Shown: positions 51,839-62,028 of the stretch, one piece after another
How the letters are laid out: every line of letters starts with the position of its first letter
How positions within the stretch are numbered: position 1 is the stretch's first letter
Assembly (NCBI RefSeq): GCF_003477605.1
Contig: NZ_QUDR01000004.1
Span: 27,942-91,941, forward strand
From: Clostridium sp. AF37-5
GTDB lineage: Bacteria; Bacillota; Clostridia; Lachnospirales; Lachnospiraceae
Reading direction: 5' to 3'
DNA length: 64,000 nucleotides
The notes under the pieces: generated by a model
The model's input: the letters and a program-made list of their open reading frames with translations, nothing else
The model's database searches: none
What the model was told of the DNA's origin: nothing
Made by a program: the position numbers and the translations under genes

Positions 51839-54583
51839 CTAAAACACATCCGACTTCAATGTCTCTGCCACGTTATCTTTCTGAATCTTTCTCATAGCGT
51901 AGAGCATCGTGCAAAACACAACAAAGAACACACTAAACACGGCAATCACAACACTGTACCACGGAATGTAAAAATCGAGAATCATCTGATTTCTAAGTGA
52001 AAGATAAATCAGGTATGTTACTCCCACGGAAGCAATCAGTCCAAAGAATAATCCTTTGCAGCCATACAAAATACATTCCAAATTCATCATTTTATAAAAT
52101 CCGTGCCTGGTCATTCCAACAGAACGAAGCACAGCAAATTCACGACGCCGCAGCAAAATATTCGTCGAAATAGTGTTAAAAACATTCGCAATCGAAATCA
52201 GCGAAATCAAAATAATAAATCCATAAGAAAAGATTTTGATGACTAACATCATCGCTCTGACATCCTGTATTTCTCTTGCGTAATTATACAAATTTCCCGT
52301 GGAGCGGTCATTATTTTCCAGCACCTGACACATTTTCTCAGACGTCTCTGTCGGGTTATCTGAATTGTAAAGCATTACCATTAGTTTTTCAATCCCTGCC
52401 GGACAGATTTTTGCTATTGCACGTTCCGGCATGAAAAGAACCAGTCCATATCCGAGCTTATTCTCCATACCAAACGGTGCTTTGTCCAAAGTTTTTCCAA
52501 TGGTAATTTTTCTTGTGTTGTAAAATTCTTTATAAGGCACAAAACGTTCAGAATTAGGCTCTGCCTCTTCGTTCAAATACTTCTCCATCCGGCACTCAAG
52601 TTCGCCATTTTTTCCTACTCTGCGCTCATAAACATCTTCATAATGCTTTGGCAGCTTTTTCGGGAAGCACACTTCCACTTCATCCGGTATTTTGTCAAAC
52701 AAAGAATACTGGTACATTTTACCATCTCTCGTCTGATTCGACATCGTATCATATGCAAGAGCATCAAATTTTCCATTTGCTCTATTTTGTTTTACACACT
52801 CGTCAAATGCCTGATTCTCCATAAACACAACCGTTAGATTATCCACAAGCTGTGTTTTGGATTTAACCACATTTCCCTTTTCATCAACAGGCTCATTTAA
52901 CTGCCCACCTTCTCCATCAACACCATTTCTGTATGCTTCAGAAATGCTTGAATCTGGCACAACGGCTGATATTGATGATTCTGTCGACAAATTAAAATAA
53001 TACGAAGATTTCGTCACGCCCTTAGTCACGCGCAATTTATCATACAAAGCCTTACTGTCATCCGCCAAATTATCACTGACTCTTATATCACAGCTTACGG
53101 TCGATATCGTAGTATTAATTGCTTTAGATATGTAGTCACAAAAACTAGCGGCAGAAATAAATAACACAACGCTGACAAACAAGGAAAAAACAGTTGCTCT
53201 GTATTTTTTTCGGTTTCTCTTAAAATTCTTGGAAGCAAGTGTTCCCTCTAAACCAAATAATTTACTGGTAAGTTTCCATGTTTTTACTTTGTTTGCGTGG
53301 ATTTTAATATCCTGTGACTGGCGTATTACTTCGATTGCTGAAGTACGCAGTGCTTTTTTCGCCGGCAGATACGCAGAAATCAAAACTGTGAAAAAGCCAA
53401 TCAATGCTGCCAGCAAAACAGCCCAGCCGGCCGCTGACATATGAAGCCTGAGTGCTTCTCCGTATTCCTCAATTCCTTGATTTAACATATTGGACATCAG
53501 ATCACTGACAAAGTAAAAAGTAACCGACATGCCACCAATTCCAGCCAAAACACCGATTGGAATTCCAATGGCGCTCAATACCGACGCCTCATATAATACA
53601 TTGCGTCGAAGCTGCTTTCTCGTCGCTCCGATGGAGGATAAAAGTCCATACTGACGCTTTCTCTCGTTGACCGAAATAGAAAAAGAATTTCCAATCAAAG
53701 CAATTGAACCAAACATAATAATTGCAATTAAAATGCCCATCAGTCCACCCAACACTCTAAACACAGAACCACTTGCATTACCACTGTAAATTAAATACAT
53801 ACGGTTGGTATCTTTCAACGGATCTGCTACCGTCCCTTTCATTTTCTGTGGTTTTATCTGCTTTAAAAAGTCCGCGGTCTTCCTGCCATCTTTCAAACTC
53901 ACATAAACACTTCCACCATAATCCGGTCCACCGTTCGCTGCCTTCGTAAACACATGATATCCCGCTGCCATCGACTGGTCATAAAGCGGATTCAAATAAA
54001 TACCAACAACATGATATGCCGTTTTTCCCGATTCTACAAACGTCTCATCATCTTCGTTGAGATAAGAATCATCTTCCCACAGCTGATTTTTATTTTTCAA
54101 AATGCGAAGTCCTTTTGGCAGAGAAATCACATCTCCTACCTGATAAGAAACACCTGCATTTGTCTCTAACGAAGCCGGCAGAATAATTTCATTTTCATTC
54201 TTTGGCATCCGTCCCTCTTTCATATAAAAAGGGAGAAGAGTTTCATAGTCACCGTTCAAACCACCAATGTATAAATACGGAGAGGTTTCATTTTTACTGT
54301 GCGGAAGTTTCGCATAACCAATATTCTGAATGGATACCTGTTTTTCTACTTCCTTCTTTTTTGAAATCTCGTCTATCTGCTTCATTGAAATATTCGACAC
54401 AACACCATGCCAGCAGCCATTTTGTTTCTCCGTAACTTCCAGTAAAAATTGCTGCACACTGCTGACCGTTGTTGTTACTGCCGTCAGCATAGCAGTCGAT
54501 AAAATAATGCCAATAATCGTAACAATCGTTCTTGTACGATTTAATTTTAATGACTTAATTGCAAATTTATGAAATACATTCAT
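51839..54583 (-). CDS. ABC transporter permease with two FtsX domains
   Basis: The 914-residue protein has two MacB-like halves. Each has one N-terminal membrane helix (about 18-38 and 450-475), a large extracytoplasmic domain, and three helices with the FtsX pattern (IIMFGSIALIGNSFSISVNE and ISLISIANVFNTISTNILLR). RRREFAVLRSVGMT and KRQYGLLSSIGAT are typical cytoplasmic loops. Such permeases act with MacB-type ATPases in peptide or lipid extrusion and often in antimicrobial peptide resistance. It overlaps the ATPase stop by 4 bp. Confidence 0.9.
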   Translation of the reverse strand: MNVFHKFAIKSLKLNRTRTIVTIIGIILSTAMLTAVTTTVSSVQQFLLEVTEKQNGCWHGVVSNISMKQIDEISKKKEVEKQVSIQNIGYAKLPHSKNETSPYLYIGGLNGDYETLLPFYMKEGRMPKNENEIILPASLETNAGVSYQVGDVISLPKGLRILKNKNQLWEDDSYLNEDDETFVESGKTAYHVVGIYLNPLYDQSMAAGYHVFTKAANGGPDYGGSVYVSLKDGRKTADFLKQIKPQKMKGTVADPLKDTNRMYLIYSGNASGSVFRVLGGLMGILIAIIMFGSIALIGNSFSISVNERKRQYGLLSSIGATRKQLRRNVLYEASVLSAIGIPIGVLAGIGGMSVTFYFVSDLMSNMLNQGIEEYGEALRLHMSAAGWAVLLAALIGFFTVLISAYLPAKKALRTSAIEVIRQSQDIKIHANKVKTWKLTSKLFGLEGTLASKNFKRNRKKYRATVFSLFVSVVLFISAASFCDYISKAINTTISTVSCDIRVSDNLADDSKALYDKLRVTKGVTKSSYYFNLSTESSISAVVPDSSISEAYRNGVDGEGGQLNEPVDEKGNVVKSKTQLVDNLTVVFMENQAFDECVKQNRANGKFDALAYDTMSNQTRDGKMYQYSLFDKIPDEVEVCFPKKLPKHYEDVYERRVGKNGELECRMEKYLNEEAEPNSERFVPYKEFYNTRKITIGKTLDKAPFGMENKLGYGLVLFMPERAIAKICPAGIEKLMVMLYNSDNPTETSEKMCQVLENNDRSTGNLYNYAREIQDVRAMMLVIKIFSYGFIILISLISIANVFNTISTNILLRRREFAVLRSVGMTRHGFYKMMNLECILYGCKGLFFGLIASVGVTYLIYLSLRNQMILDFYIPWYSVVIAVFSVFFVVFCTMLYAMRKIQKDNVAETLKSDVF

Positions 54584-55257
54584 CCCCGAATCACCTCATC
54601 TCTTGTAATCCCGCCATCTTCAATTGCGATAATTCGGTCTGCCTGCAATGCGATATTTTCATCATGCGTAATCACAATCAATGTCTGATTGTACTTCTTA
54701 TTTGACGCTTTTAGTAACTGAATAATTTCCTGACTATTCTTGGAATCAAGGTTTCCCGTCGGCTCATCTGCCAGTACAACAAGCGGCGACGTCATCAATG
54801 CCCGTCCAATCGAAGTTCTCTGCTGCTGTCCACCGGATAATTCATTGGGAAGTTTTTTCTCCTTACCTTCCAGTCCCAGTGTCGCAACCAACTCCGTCAA
54901 AAATTCCTGATTCACTTCCCGCCCGTCCATCAAAACCGGAAGTGTCATATTTTCCAAAACATTCAAAATAGGAATTAAATTGTAAAACTGATAAATAAGT
55001 CCAACCTGCCTGCGTCTGAAAATTGCTAACTGGTCTTCTTTCTGTTGATACACATCGACACCATCGAAATAAACTTTTCCTTTCGTTGGACGGTCCACAC
55101 CGCCGAGAATATGCAAAAGTGTCGATTTACCGGAACCGCTCGGTCCGATGATTGCAACAAATTCTCCTTTTTTTACAGAAAAAGAAACATCATTTAGTGC
55201 TACGACCTCATTTTCACCTTTTCCATATACCTTTGATAAATGTTCTACCTGAATCAT
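54580..55257 (-). CDS. ABC transporter ATP-binding protein (MacB/LolD type)
   Basis: The 225-residue ATPase has Walker A GPSGSGKSTLLH, Q-loop QFYNLIPILNVLENM, signature LSGGQQQRTSIGRAL, Walker B VVLADEPTGNLD and the H-loop VITHDENIA. The N-terminus MIQVEHLSKVYGKG fits the ATG at 55257 with GGAGG upstream, although the frame continues to 55344. It is paired with the permease that follows and lies 87 bp after the sensor kinase. Confidence 0.94.
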   Translation of the reverse strand: MIQVEHLSKVYGKGENEVVALNDVSFSVKKGEFVAIIGPSGSGKSTLLHILGGVDRPTKGKVYFDGVDVYQQKEDQLAIFRRRQVGLIYQFYNLIPILNVLENMTLPVLMDGREVNQEFLTELVATLGLEGKEKKLPNELSGGQQQRTSIGRALMTSPLVVLADEPTGNLDSKNSQEIIQLLKASNKKYNQTLIVITHDENIALQADRIIAIEDGGITRDEVIRG

Positions 55258-55344
55258 ATTCATCCTCCTCATTATTTCGAATTCTTCCTTAGTGTAGCAG
55301 GATGGAATGACTCTGCCGTGACTCTTAAGTGACAATTTTGTCAC

Positions 55345-56352
55345 TTACACCGTTCCCTTATAAAACCGAATTTCAAATTTCGCTCCGCCATTTATCCTAT
55401 TCGTTGCGGAAAGTGTCCCCTCCTGTGCCACAACAATCATGCGCGCCAACGCAAGACCAATCCCCACACTGCTGTCTGCGGAATTTTTTCCTTTATAAAA
55501 ACGCTCGAAAATATGCGGTAAATCTTCTTTGTCAATTCCAGCTCCATTATCCGAAACTGTAATTTCCGTATATAAATGATTTTCCGCTGCCCGAATGCAA
55601 ATCTCCCCACCGGCCGGCGTATGTTCCATGCAATTCTTTACAATATTTCCAACTGCCTCGCGAAGCCAGTATTCATCACCACGAAGCGAAACCATGTCCG
55701 TGCAGTCAATAACCAGATTCTGCTCTCTTAACTCCATCGGAATCAAGAAATCCTGCACCGACTTTTTCAGTAAATCCGACACATTAACCGTCTTTTTTTT
55801 CATAGACACCGTTCCTGCGTCCAATTTCGCCATCTTTAATAACGCTTCAATCAACCAGTCCATATGAACTAAGAGTTGCTCCAGTTCATGTAATAATCTC
55901 TGCCTGTCCGCCTCATTCTTTTCTCCCCACAAACGCGAAACAATTAAATTTATTGCCGTGAGCGGCGTTCGAATCTGGTGGGAAATATCCGCAATAGAAT
56001 TCAGCAGATACTTTTTATCTTCCATCAAAAGATTTGCCTGATGATTTAATTTATTCATCATTTTCCGGATTTCTGTCCGCAAAATAGCAAGTTCGCCTTC
56101 CTTTTCTCCCCCTACATCGACGTATTCAAATACATGCAGAAAATGCTGGACTTCATCTGCCAGTCCGGCAATTTTGCGATACCGGATAACAGAAGAGCTA
56201 AAGTGTATCACGGCAAAGATAACTGCACAAAAAAGGCACAAATAAAGTCCCCTCACCGATGCCAAATACCACCCCAAAAAGGCTGTCAGCAAAACTGCAA
56301 ACAGCCAAATAATTCCCTCTTTTTTTATTTCCGGATTTCTAAAATACCCCAT
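55345..56352 (-). CDS. Sensor histidine kinase, intramembrane-sensing type
   Basis: The 335-residue kinase has two N-terminal helices (about 13-30 and 35-56) with almost no extracytoplasmic loop, the layout of intramembrane-sensing kinases such as BceS. The phosphoacceptor is His125 in DISHQIRTPL. The ATP-binding domain has NIVKNCMEHTP, DNGAGI and VGIGLALAR. It overlaps the response regulator gene by 14 bp. Neighbouring ABC genes suggest that it senses transporter activity or an antimicrobial compound. Confidence 0.93.
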   Translation of the reverse strand: MGYFRNPEIKKEGIIWLFAVLLTAFLGWYLASVRGLYLCLFCAVIFAVIHFSSSVIRYRKIAGLADEVQHFLHVFEYVDVGGEKEGELAILRTEIRKMMNKLNHQANLLMEDKKYLLNSIADISHQIRTPLTAINLIVSRLWGEKNEADRQRLLHELEQLLVHMDWLIEALLKMAKLDAGTVSMKKKTVNVSDLLKKSVQDFLIPMELREQNLVIDCTDMVSLRGDEYWLREAVGNIVKNCMEHTPAGGEICIRAAENHLYTEITVSDNGAGIDKEDLPHIFERFYKGKNSADSSVGIGLALARMIVVAQEGTLSATNRINGGAKFEIRFYKGTV

Positions 56353-57007
56353 AGCCCATCCCCCGTATTGTTTTTATAATCTCCGGTTTCGCCGGTTCTT
56401 TCTCAATCTTTTCCCGAAGTCTTTTAATATAAACAGTAAGCGTATTGTCATTCACAAAGTCACCTGCCACGTCCCAGATTGCCTCTAACAGCTTCTCTCT
56501 GGAAAGAATCATTCCTTTGTTTTGGAATAATATCAATAAAATCCGGTACTCTAAAGCGGATAAAAATATTTCATTACCATCACGCTTTACCACTGCTTTT
56601 CCGGTATCAATCGTAATACCGCCGGATTCCAAAACTGCTGAGGCTTTCCCACTGCGTCGCAGTACAACACCAATTCTCGATACCAGTTCACGTGGGCGGA
56701 ATGGTTTACTGATATAATCATCCGCCCCCATATCAAGTCCTGTCACAACACTGTATTCATCGCCGGATGCCGTAAGAAATATTACCGGTATATCTGTATT
56801 CTGCTTAATGTAGGAACAGATCGCAAAGCCATTGCCATCCGCAAGTGAGATATCTAACAGTACAAGGTCATAATACTTTTCTTCTAAAAGTTCAATGGCC
56901 TGCTTCTGTCCAAATACTGACTCAACAAAAAAACCTTCCTGCTGTAAAAACACACAAAGATTTTCTACAATTGTCTTATCATCTTCTACCAGTAATAGTT
57001 TACTCAT
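56339..57007 (-). CDS. OmpR/PhoB-family response regulator
   Basis: The 222-residue regulator has a receiver domain with acidic pocket VEDD (7-10), phosphorylated Asp52 (LLDISLADG), Thr in FLTASG and Lys in ISKPF, and a C-terminal winged helix (YRILLILFQNKGMILSREKL, NTLTVYIKRLREKI). It starts one base after the GH43 stop codon (TAAAATG). RR-HK-ATPase-permease order is characteristic of peptide-sensing and resistance modules. Confidence 0.94.
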   Translation of the reverse strand: MSKLLLVEDDKTIVENLCVFLQQEGFFVESVFGQKQAIELLEEKYYDLVLLDISLADGNGFAICSYIKQNTDIPVIFLTASGDEYSVVTGLDMGADDYISKPFRPRELVSRIGVVLRRSGKASAVLESGGITIDTGKAVVKRDGNEIFLSALEYRILLILFQNKGMILSREKLLEAIWDVAGDFVNDNTLTVYIKRLREKIEKEPAKPEIIKTIRGMGYGVF

Positions 57008-57008
57008 T

Positions 57009-58415
57009 TTATGCCTCTTTCAGCAGTGCAAAGCTCTTCAAACTTGCATTTCCCTGACCACGAAAAGTAAAGTACAATGGCTGTACACCATCCGGTATTG
57101 AAATTTCCGTTTCATAATCTTCCCATACATTCGTATAAACAATGTGTAATTTCGCAAGCACTTCCCCATCAATTTCATTTCGCACCTCAATATCGCCATC
57201 TGCATATCCTCTTGTTGTAATGCGAATTCTCCTAACTCCTTGTATATCAAAATATTTAAATCCTGCCGTAGCTGAATTTTGAATATTACCAATATACCCA
57301 ATTTCTTCATCGCCATCTCTGCCATCCTGCATAACTTTTGGGAATTCATCACCCCCAACGTAAACCGATTCTTTATCTGTATACAAATGACATGCCAGAT
57401 ATGCCGGATATTCACCCTCGCCTCTTAATGGTCCTCCATTTAAGCCACAAGACGTAATTTCGGCCTGTTTAATATTCCCTTTATCATCAATCTCAAGAAG
57501 TTCCGCACAGCCTTGTCTGCTATACCAGGAACCATTTGTGTGACGATGATAAAAAATGTACCAATCCTCGCCTATCTGCACCATACTTCCGTGATTGTTT
57601 GCGCCATAGGCCACAGGACGGTCTGCCTTTTTATAAGAGTCAATTCCTAAATCACAATTGCTGACAATAACGCCTTGATACGTAAATCCACTCACCGGGT
57701 TATCGCTTACAGCATAACAAAGTTCATGCATAACTTCTGATGAGTAAATGAAATAGTATGCGTTTCCTCTCTTGCGGATAGATGAAGCCTCAAAAAATGC
57801 GTGGCCTTCAAATCCAGTTCCTTCACTATATTCACATCCTGGCACAACCCGCACGGGCTCTTCTTCAATCGTCAACATATCGGATCCTAATACTGTCACA
57901 AAAGCCCCAGTTCTCGATTTATCACCCGAGGCACAAGCTCCAGTGTATAAATAAGTTTTATCTCCTTCTGTCAATACGCCTGGATCAAACTGCGGTTCAT
58001 CCGTTTCCCGCTCACCAAGACGTACACCATTTTTATCATGGACATATCCTAAAAATTCATATTTTCCAGCCGGCGTATCGCAAACGGCTACTGAAACGAT
58101 TGAAACTTTATCCAGTACATAATACAGATAGTATCGACCATCCGGTCCTACTGTTACATCCGGTGCATACAAGCACATTTTTCCATCCGGATTTAACGGA
58201 TCATCTGTTTTTCGATAAATAGTACCCTCGTATCTCCAGTTACCCAAATCATCCACTGGTGCAGACCAGCAAACGTAATCCCCCATACAAAATACATAAC
58301 CATTGTAAAAATCATGTGAGCCATACACATAAACTCGTCCATTAAATACATATGGTTCCCCATCCGGTACATACTCCCAAGATGGCAAGTATGGATTCAA
58401 AGCCTGTTTTTTCAT
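57009..58415 (-). CDS. Cytoplasmic GH43 protein with C-terminal CBM6-like domain
   Basis: The 468-residue protein without a signal peptide has a GH43 propeller: Asp18 (YVPDGEPYVF), the modulating Asp in DEPQFDPGVL or LYAPDVTVG, and acid Glu in FFEASSIRKRGNAYYFIYSS. The C-terminal 130 residues form a carbohydrate-binding-like beta sandwich (FDIQGVRRIRITTRGYADG). Likely activities are arabinofuranosidase or xylosidase on small oligosaccharides. Its stop touches the response regulator start, so it may be cotranscribed with the two-component/ABC genes. Confidence 0.87.
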   Translation of the reverse strand: MKKQALNPYLPSWEYVPDGEPYVFNGRVYVYGSHDFYNGYVFCMGDYVCWSAPVDDLGNWRYEGTIYRKTDDPLNPDGKMCLYAPDVTVGPDGRYYLYYVLDKVSIVSVAVCDTPAGKYEFLGYVHDKNGVRLGERETDEPQFDPGVLTEGDKTYLYTGACASGDKSRTGAFVTVLGSDMLTIEEEPVRVVPGCEYSEGTGFEGHAFFEASSIRKRGNAYYFIYSSEVMHELCYAVSDNPVSGFTYQGVIVSNCDLGIDSYKKADRPVAYGANNHGSMVQIGEDWYIFYHRHTNGSWYSRQGCAELLEIDDKGNIKQAEITSCGLNGGPLRGEGEYPAYLACHLYTDKESVYVGGDEFPKVMQDGRDGDEEIGYIGNIQNSATAGFKYFDIQGVRRIRITTRGYADGDIEVRNEIDGEVLAKLHIVYTNVWEDYETEISIPDGVQPLYFTFRGQGNASLKSFALLKEA

Positions 58416-58500
58416 TCCTAATATCCTCCTTTACTTGCTTTCCCTCAAATTTTCTCTTATAGCAAGCATTTTACCACAAGTAATAAAAAGTGAAAACCCT

Positions 58501-58543
58501 AAAAAAAAGAAAGTGTCGAAAATACTTAGTTCTCAACACTTTC
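58501..58543 (-). terminator. Terminator of rny
   Basis: The stem GAAAGTGT/ACACTTTC, followed by eight T on the minus strand, lies 25 bp after the rny stop. Confidence 0.85.
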
Positions 58544-58568
58544 CTTACGTTTTAATTAGACAAATAAA

Positions 58569-60140
58569 TTATTTAGCATAATCCACTACTCTGGATTCAC
58601 GAATCACATTGACTTTAATCTGACCCGGATACTGTAATTCTGCCTCAATCTGTTTGGACAAATCGCGGGCAAGCAATACCATCTCGTCATCATTAATCTG
58701 ATCCGGAATTACCATCACTCGAACTTCTCTACCTGCCTGAATAGCAAAAGACTTATCGACTCCCTTAAAGCTGTTGGAAATATCTTCCAATTGTTTCAAT
58801 CGGTTCGTGTAGGTTTCTAATGTTTCACGACGTGCACCGGGACGTGCTGCTGAAATTGCATCTGCCGCCTGAACTAAGCAGGCAATCATGCTCTCTGCTT
58901 CCACATCACCATGATGAGCCTCTACCGCATTAATAACAAGAGCTGATTCTTTAAATTTACGACACAACTCAGCGCCGAGCTGAATATGAGAACCTTCCAT
59001 ATCATGATCGACTGATTTACCGATATCATGTAATAATCCGGCACGTTTCGCCATACGAACATCCACGCCAACCTCACCAGCCAAAAGTCCCGACAAATGT
59101 GCCACTTCAATCGAATGCTTCAATGCATTCTGACCATAACTGGTACGGAATTTCATCTTACCTAACAGACGAATCAGCTCTGGATGAATTCCATGTACGC
59201 CTACTTCAAGCGCTGCTTCCTCGCCCTCTTCACGAATCATTGTTTCAACTTCTTTTTTGGCTTTTTCAACCATTTCTTCGATGCGGGCCGGATGAATTCT
59301 TCCGTCCACAATCAATTTTTCAAGTGCAATTCTGGCAACTTCACGACGAATCGGATCAAAACCTGACAAAATTACGGCTTCCGGCGTATCATCAATAATT
59401 AAATCAATACCAGTCAGATTCTCAAGAGTACGAATATTTCGTCCCTCGCGACCAATGATTCTTCCTTTCATTTCATCGCTTGGCAATGGCACAACAGAAA
59501 TCGTTGTCTCAGATACATGGTCAGCAGCACACTTCTGAATTGCCGTAACCACATAATCTTTTGCCTTTTTATTGGCCTCGTCTTTCGCCTGACGCTCCAA
59601 TTCTTTTACCAAAACTGCTGTCTCATGTTTTACATCTTCTTCTACAGTCTTCAATAAGTATTCTTTTGCTTGTTCGGAGGTGAGTCCGGAAATCTTCTCA
59701 AGTTCACGCAAATGACTTTGACGGAGTTCGGCAACTTTTTCCTTCTCCTTTTCAAAGTTTGCTTCTCTCGAATTTAACTTTGATTCCCTTTTCTCGAGTG
59801 CATCCAGCTTTTTGTCTAAGGTCTCTTCTTTACCTAACACACGTTTCTCGTAACGCTGAATCTCGGCTCTTCGCTCCTTGGTCTCTTTTTCAAGATCATT
59901 TTTTGCTTTCAGATTTTCCTCTTTTGCTTCCAAAAGAGCCTCGCGTTTCTTCGTCTCTGCTGTCTTTAATGCATCGTCAATGATTTCTCTGGCTTTCTCC
60001 TCTGCGCTTCCCACCTTAGCTTCTCCCACTTTGATGTGATAATTTATCGCGCTCTTCCAGGAAATCAGTGCTGCTGCCGCTATCAAAACAACAACGACTA
60101 CAATAGCTACAATCACGTGTGCAACCTCTAATGTAAGCAC
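58569..60140 (-). CDS. rny: Ribonuclease Y
   Basis: RNase Y is the membrane-anchored endoribonuclease that starts mRNA decay in Firmicutes. The 523 residues comprise an N-terminal helix ([18 protein letters not shown]), a long charged coiled coil (about 45-200), a KH domain with [15 protein letters not shown], and an HD domain with [18 protein letters not shown]. The start is GTG at 60140 behind AAGGAGG; the ATG at 60167 lies upstream of that SD and is rejected. Confidence 0.95.
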   Translation of the reverse strand: MLTLEVAHVIVAIVVVVVLIAAAALISWKSAINYHIKVGEAKVGSAEEKAREIIDDALKTAETKKREALLEAKEENLKAKNDLEKETKERRAEIQRYEKRVLGKEETLDKKLDALEKRESKLNSREANFEKEKEKVAELRQSHLRELEKISGLTSEQAKEYLLKTVEEDVKHETAVLVKELERQAKDEANKKAKDYVVTAIQKCAADHVSETTISVVPLPSDEMKGRIIGREGRNIRTLENLTGIDLIIDDTPEAVILSGFDPIRREVARIALEKLIVDGRIHPARIEEMVEKAKKEVETMIREEGEEAALEVGVHGIHPELIRLLGKMKFRTSYGQNALKHSIEVAHLSGLLAGEVGVDVRMAKRAGLLHDIGKSVDHDMEGSHIQLGAELCRKFKESALVINAVEAHHGDVEAESMIACLVQAADAISAARPGARRETLETYTNRLKQLEDISNSFKGVDKSFAIQAGREVRVMVIPDQINDDEMVLLARDLSKQIEAELQYPGQIKVNVIRESRVVDYAK

Positions 60141-60202
60141 TAGGGTGCACCTCCTTATTTTATTCATGCATGCTGCTTTAGGGCATACATACAACATATA
60201 GT

Positions 60203-60231
60203 ATTTTACACGGAATCTACTGTCTTGTCAA
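60203..60231 (-). promoter_or_regulatory. rny promoter
   Basis: TTGACA (60226-60231) is separated by 17 bp from TAAAAT (60203-60208) on the minus strand, with the -35 inside the last codons of fliB. Confidence 0.78.
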
Positions 60232-61398
60232 GGCAACACATAGATTTTCTGGTGTGTACGCCTCCCCAAATAAAAACTCATCTGCCATATACTCCAAATT
60301 CCATTCCGAGTGCTCTACTTCTTTAGCATAAATACGCGCCGTAACCACCTGGTCATCCACCGTAAATTCACCATTTTGCTCTGCCATCCGCAATGTATTC
60401 ATATCGCGCACCATCAAAAAACCTGTCACAGCCAGTTTCATTTTTCCAAGAAAATCATAATCGTCTACACAGCGTGCCAGACACAAAAAACAATAATACA
60501 CAATTAATTGTTCTTTTTCATATTCCCGGTTCTCATTATTTAACAAATCATCATATGTTTTCCTGTCAGATATGTATTGCTTCCGTCCTTCTTCCGAATC
60601 CATATACCGCTTCTGAAAACTCAACAAAAGTTCGTCCCATTCCGCACGGATGCTTTCTAACGAACTAAATAAGCGCATCCGCTCTAAAAACAAGCCATAC
60701 TGTTTTTCTTCTGATTCACTTTCTTTTTCTACATCAGTAGTATCGCAGAAATACGGTTCTGTCGGAATTTTATGAATGTCCACAATCGAATCCTGATTCA
60801 AACAATCCTGTACTTTTTTTGCATATTCTAAACAAGCACAAACCCTTTCTTCTACACGAATCGAACGATTTTGTAATATCGCAATCGCCTGATTTCTCGC
60901 CAACAAAATTTCATCTGCTAAAACTTTTTCATCTTCCGTTTCTTCCCACGGAAATGGCTCACTGATTTCTTTCTCCACTACTTTCATTTTTTCTTTATTT
61001 CTATAAATAAGACGTCCTGCCTCCGGACAGCTGGCACTTAATGCTAATTCTCTTGCCCCGCCATATTCCAGAAAATCCCGTGGTGTATCCGTACAGACGT
61101 CACAAAGAGCTTGCTCTCCCAATTCCTGATAAATCACACACAATTGATTTTCGTTTAAAAATGGACACCGCCTGCCCTCTTTGAGGATAAAACCATGGCT
61201 TTCATATGCATCTTCCTCGTCATTTTCATATTCCTTAATATTCTGACGCAGCATTTCTCCAAATGCGCCACCTACTGTTTTATAATATTCATAACTTTTG
61301 TCATCAATATCAATTTCCCAGCCAGCACAGCATGTATCTTCACACGCACCGGCAATGCATGAAAATTTTTCATAGTAATCCGGGTATCGAAATATCAT
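60217..61398 (-). CDS. fliB: Flagellin lysine-N-methylase
   Basis: FliB methylates lysines on flagellin. The 393-residue protein has the cysteine cluster typical of the family: [14 protein letters not shown] near the N-terminus, [16 protein letters not shown], and [13 protein letters not shown], probably metal- or cluster-binding residues. The C-terminal helical part is acidic. It is a single gene away from flagellar genes, implying a motile organism. The promoter is at 61429-61457. Confidence 0.88.
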   Translation of the reverse strand: MIFRYPDYYEKFSCIAGACEDTCCAGWEIDIDDKSYEYYKTVGGAFGEMLRQNIKEYENDEEDAYESHGFILKEGRRCPFLNENQLCVIYQELGEQALCDVCTDTPRDFLEYGGARELALSASCPEAGRLIYRNKEKMKVVEKEISEPFPWEETEDEKVLADEILLARNQAIAILQNRSIRVEERVCACLEYAKKVQDCLNQDSIVDIHKIPTEPYFCDTTDVEKESESEEKQYGLFLERMRLFSSLESIRAEWDELLLSFQKRYMDSEEGRKQYISDRKTYDDLLNNENREYEKEQLIVYYCFLCLARCVDDYDFLGKMKLAVTGFLMVRDMNTLRMAEQNGEFTVDDQVVTARIYAKEVEHSEWNLEYMADEFLFGEAYTPENLCVALTRQ

Positions 61399-61428
61399 CT
61401 TTTATGCCTCCCTTGGTTGTCTGGTAAT

Positions 61429-61457
61429 AGTATAGCAGAAAATGGGAAGTTAGGCAA
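61429..61457 (-). promoter_or_regulatory. fliB promoter
   Basis: TTGCCT (61452-61457) is separated by 17 bp from TATACT (61429-61434) on the minus strand. The palindromic element copy 3 begins 16 bp upstream of it. No sigma-28 flagellar promoter motif is seen. Confidence 0.6.
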
Positions 61458-61473
61458 AAAAGGATTGCTGGCA

Positions 61474-61743
61474 GTTTGTGTCAAGTGTTCGTTGGCACTT
61501 TTTTTGTTTTCAGTAATTCCGTAGAAAAGCTTTGCGTCTCGTGGGCACTCTCGCTCGTTGAGTGCGTAGCGGTATGGGCACTGAAACTACCAGTGGTCTC
61601 CGCTCCGCTTCGGTCGTTGCATAACAGAAGTCCACCGGACTTCTTGCAACTCATACCGACGTACTCAAAACCCACCCGTCACAAAGTTTTTCTACGGAAT
61701 TACCGGAATACAAAGGAACCGGCAGCGAACATTTGTCACAAAC
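61474..61743. repeat. Palindromic element, copy 3 (long form)
   Basis: About 270 bp with terminal inverted repeats GTTTGTGTCAAGTGTTCG / CGAACATTTGTCACAAAC. The arms continue (TAATTCCGTAGAAA / TTTCTACGGAATTA). The centre has nested hairpins, including AGAAGTCCACCGGACTTCT. Compared with copy 2 it carries an extra 55 bp in the centre. It occupies the gene-free stretch 61399-61746 together with the fliB promoter, and ends 3 bp before the Rpn stop codon. Confidence 0.82.
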
Positions 61744-61746
61744 CCG

Positions 61747-62028
61747 TCACTCCAAACTCAGTTTTTCTTTATTCCTACCATAAGCTCCTTCTTCCCTCAC
61801 AAACATTGGTTCCTTAGTGGCTATCTCACGGATATATTCTACCGGTTTGTCGGTGCACTCGCTGATAAATTCCAATGGCTGTCCCATGGACAACATTTTT
61901 TTGATAATGCAATTCTGTGTTCTTTTTTCTCCTTGTTCTATTCCTTCTACTCTTCCTTCTTCCCTTCCTTCCTCTAAACCTTCTTTTTTTCCTTCCTCAA
62001 AAAATTCATGTGAACTGTAGTATTTCAT
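61747..62028 (-). CDS. Candidate internal RpnS frame of copy A
   Basis: AAGGAG lies 11 nt before an in-frame internal ATG at 62028. The product would be 93 residues beginning MKYYSSHEFF, followed by six four-residue repeats and the C-terminal domain. The layout matches intragenic Rpn antitoxins. Spacing is a little long, so translation is inferred. Confidence 0.5.
   Translation of the reverse strand: MKYYSSHEFFEEGKKEGLEEGREEGRVEGIEQGEKRTQNCIIKKMLSMGQPLEFISECTDKPVEYIREIATKEPMFVREEGAYGRNKEKLSLE

Noticed and set aside
61476..61817. Open frames sharing SVEKLCVSWAL inside the palindromic elements (also at 47344-47631 and 63756-63995)
   Set aside because: The shared peptide follows from the shared DNA repeat. 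There is no common start, no SD, and the frames break at the central insert, so they are not genes.
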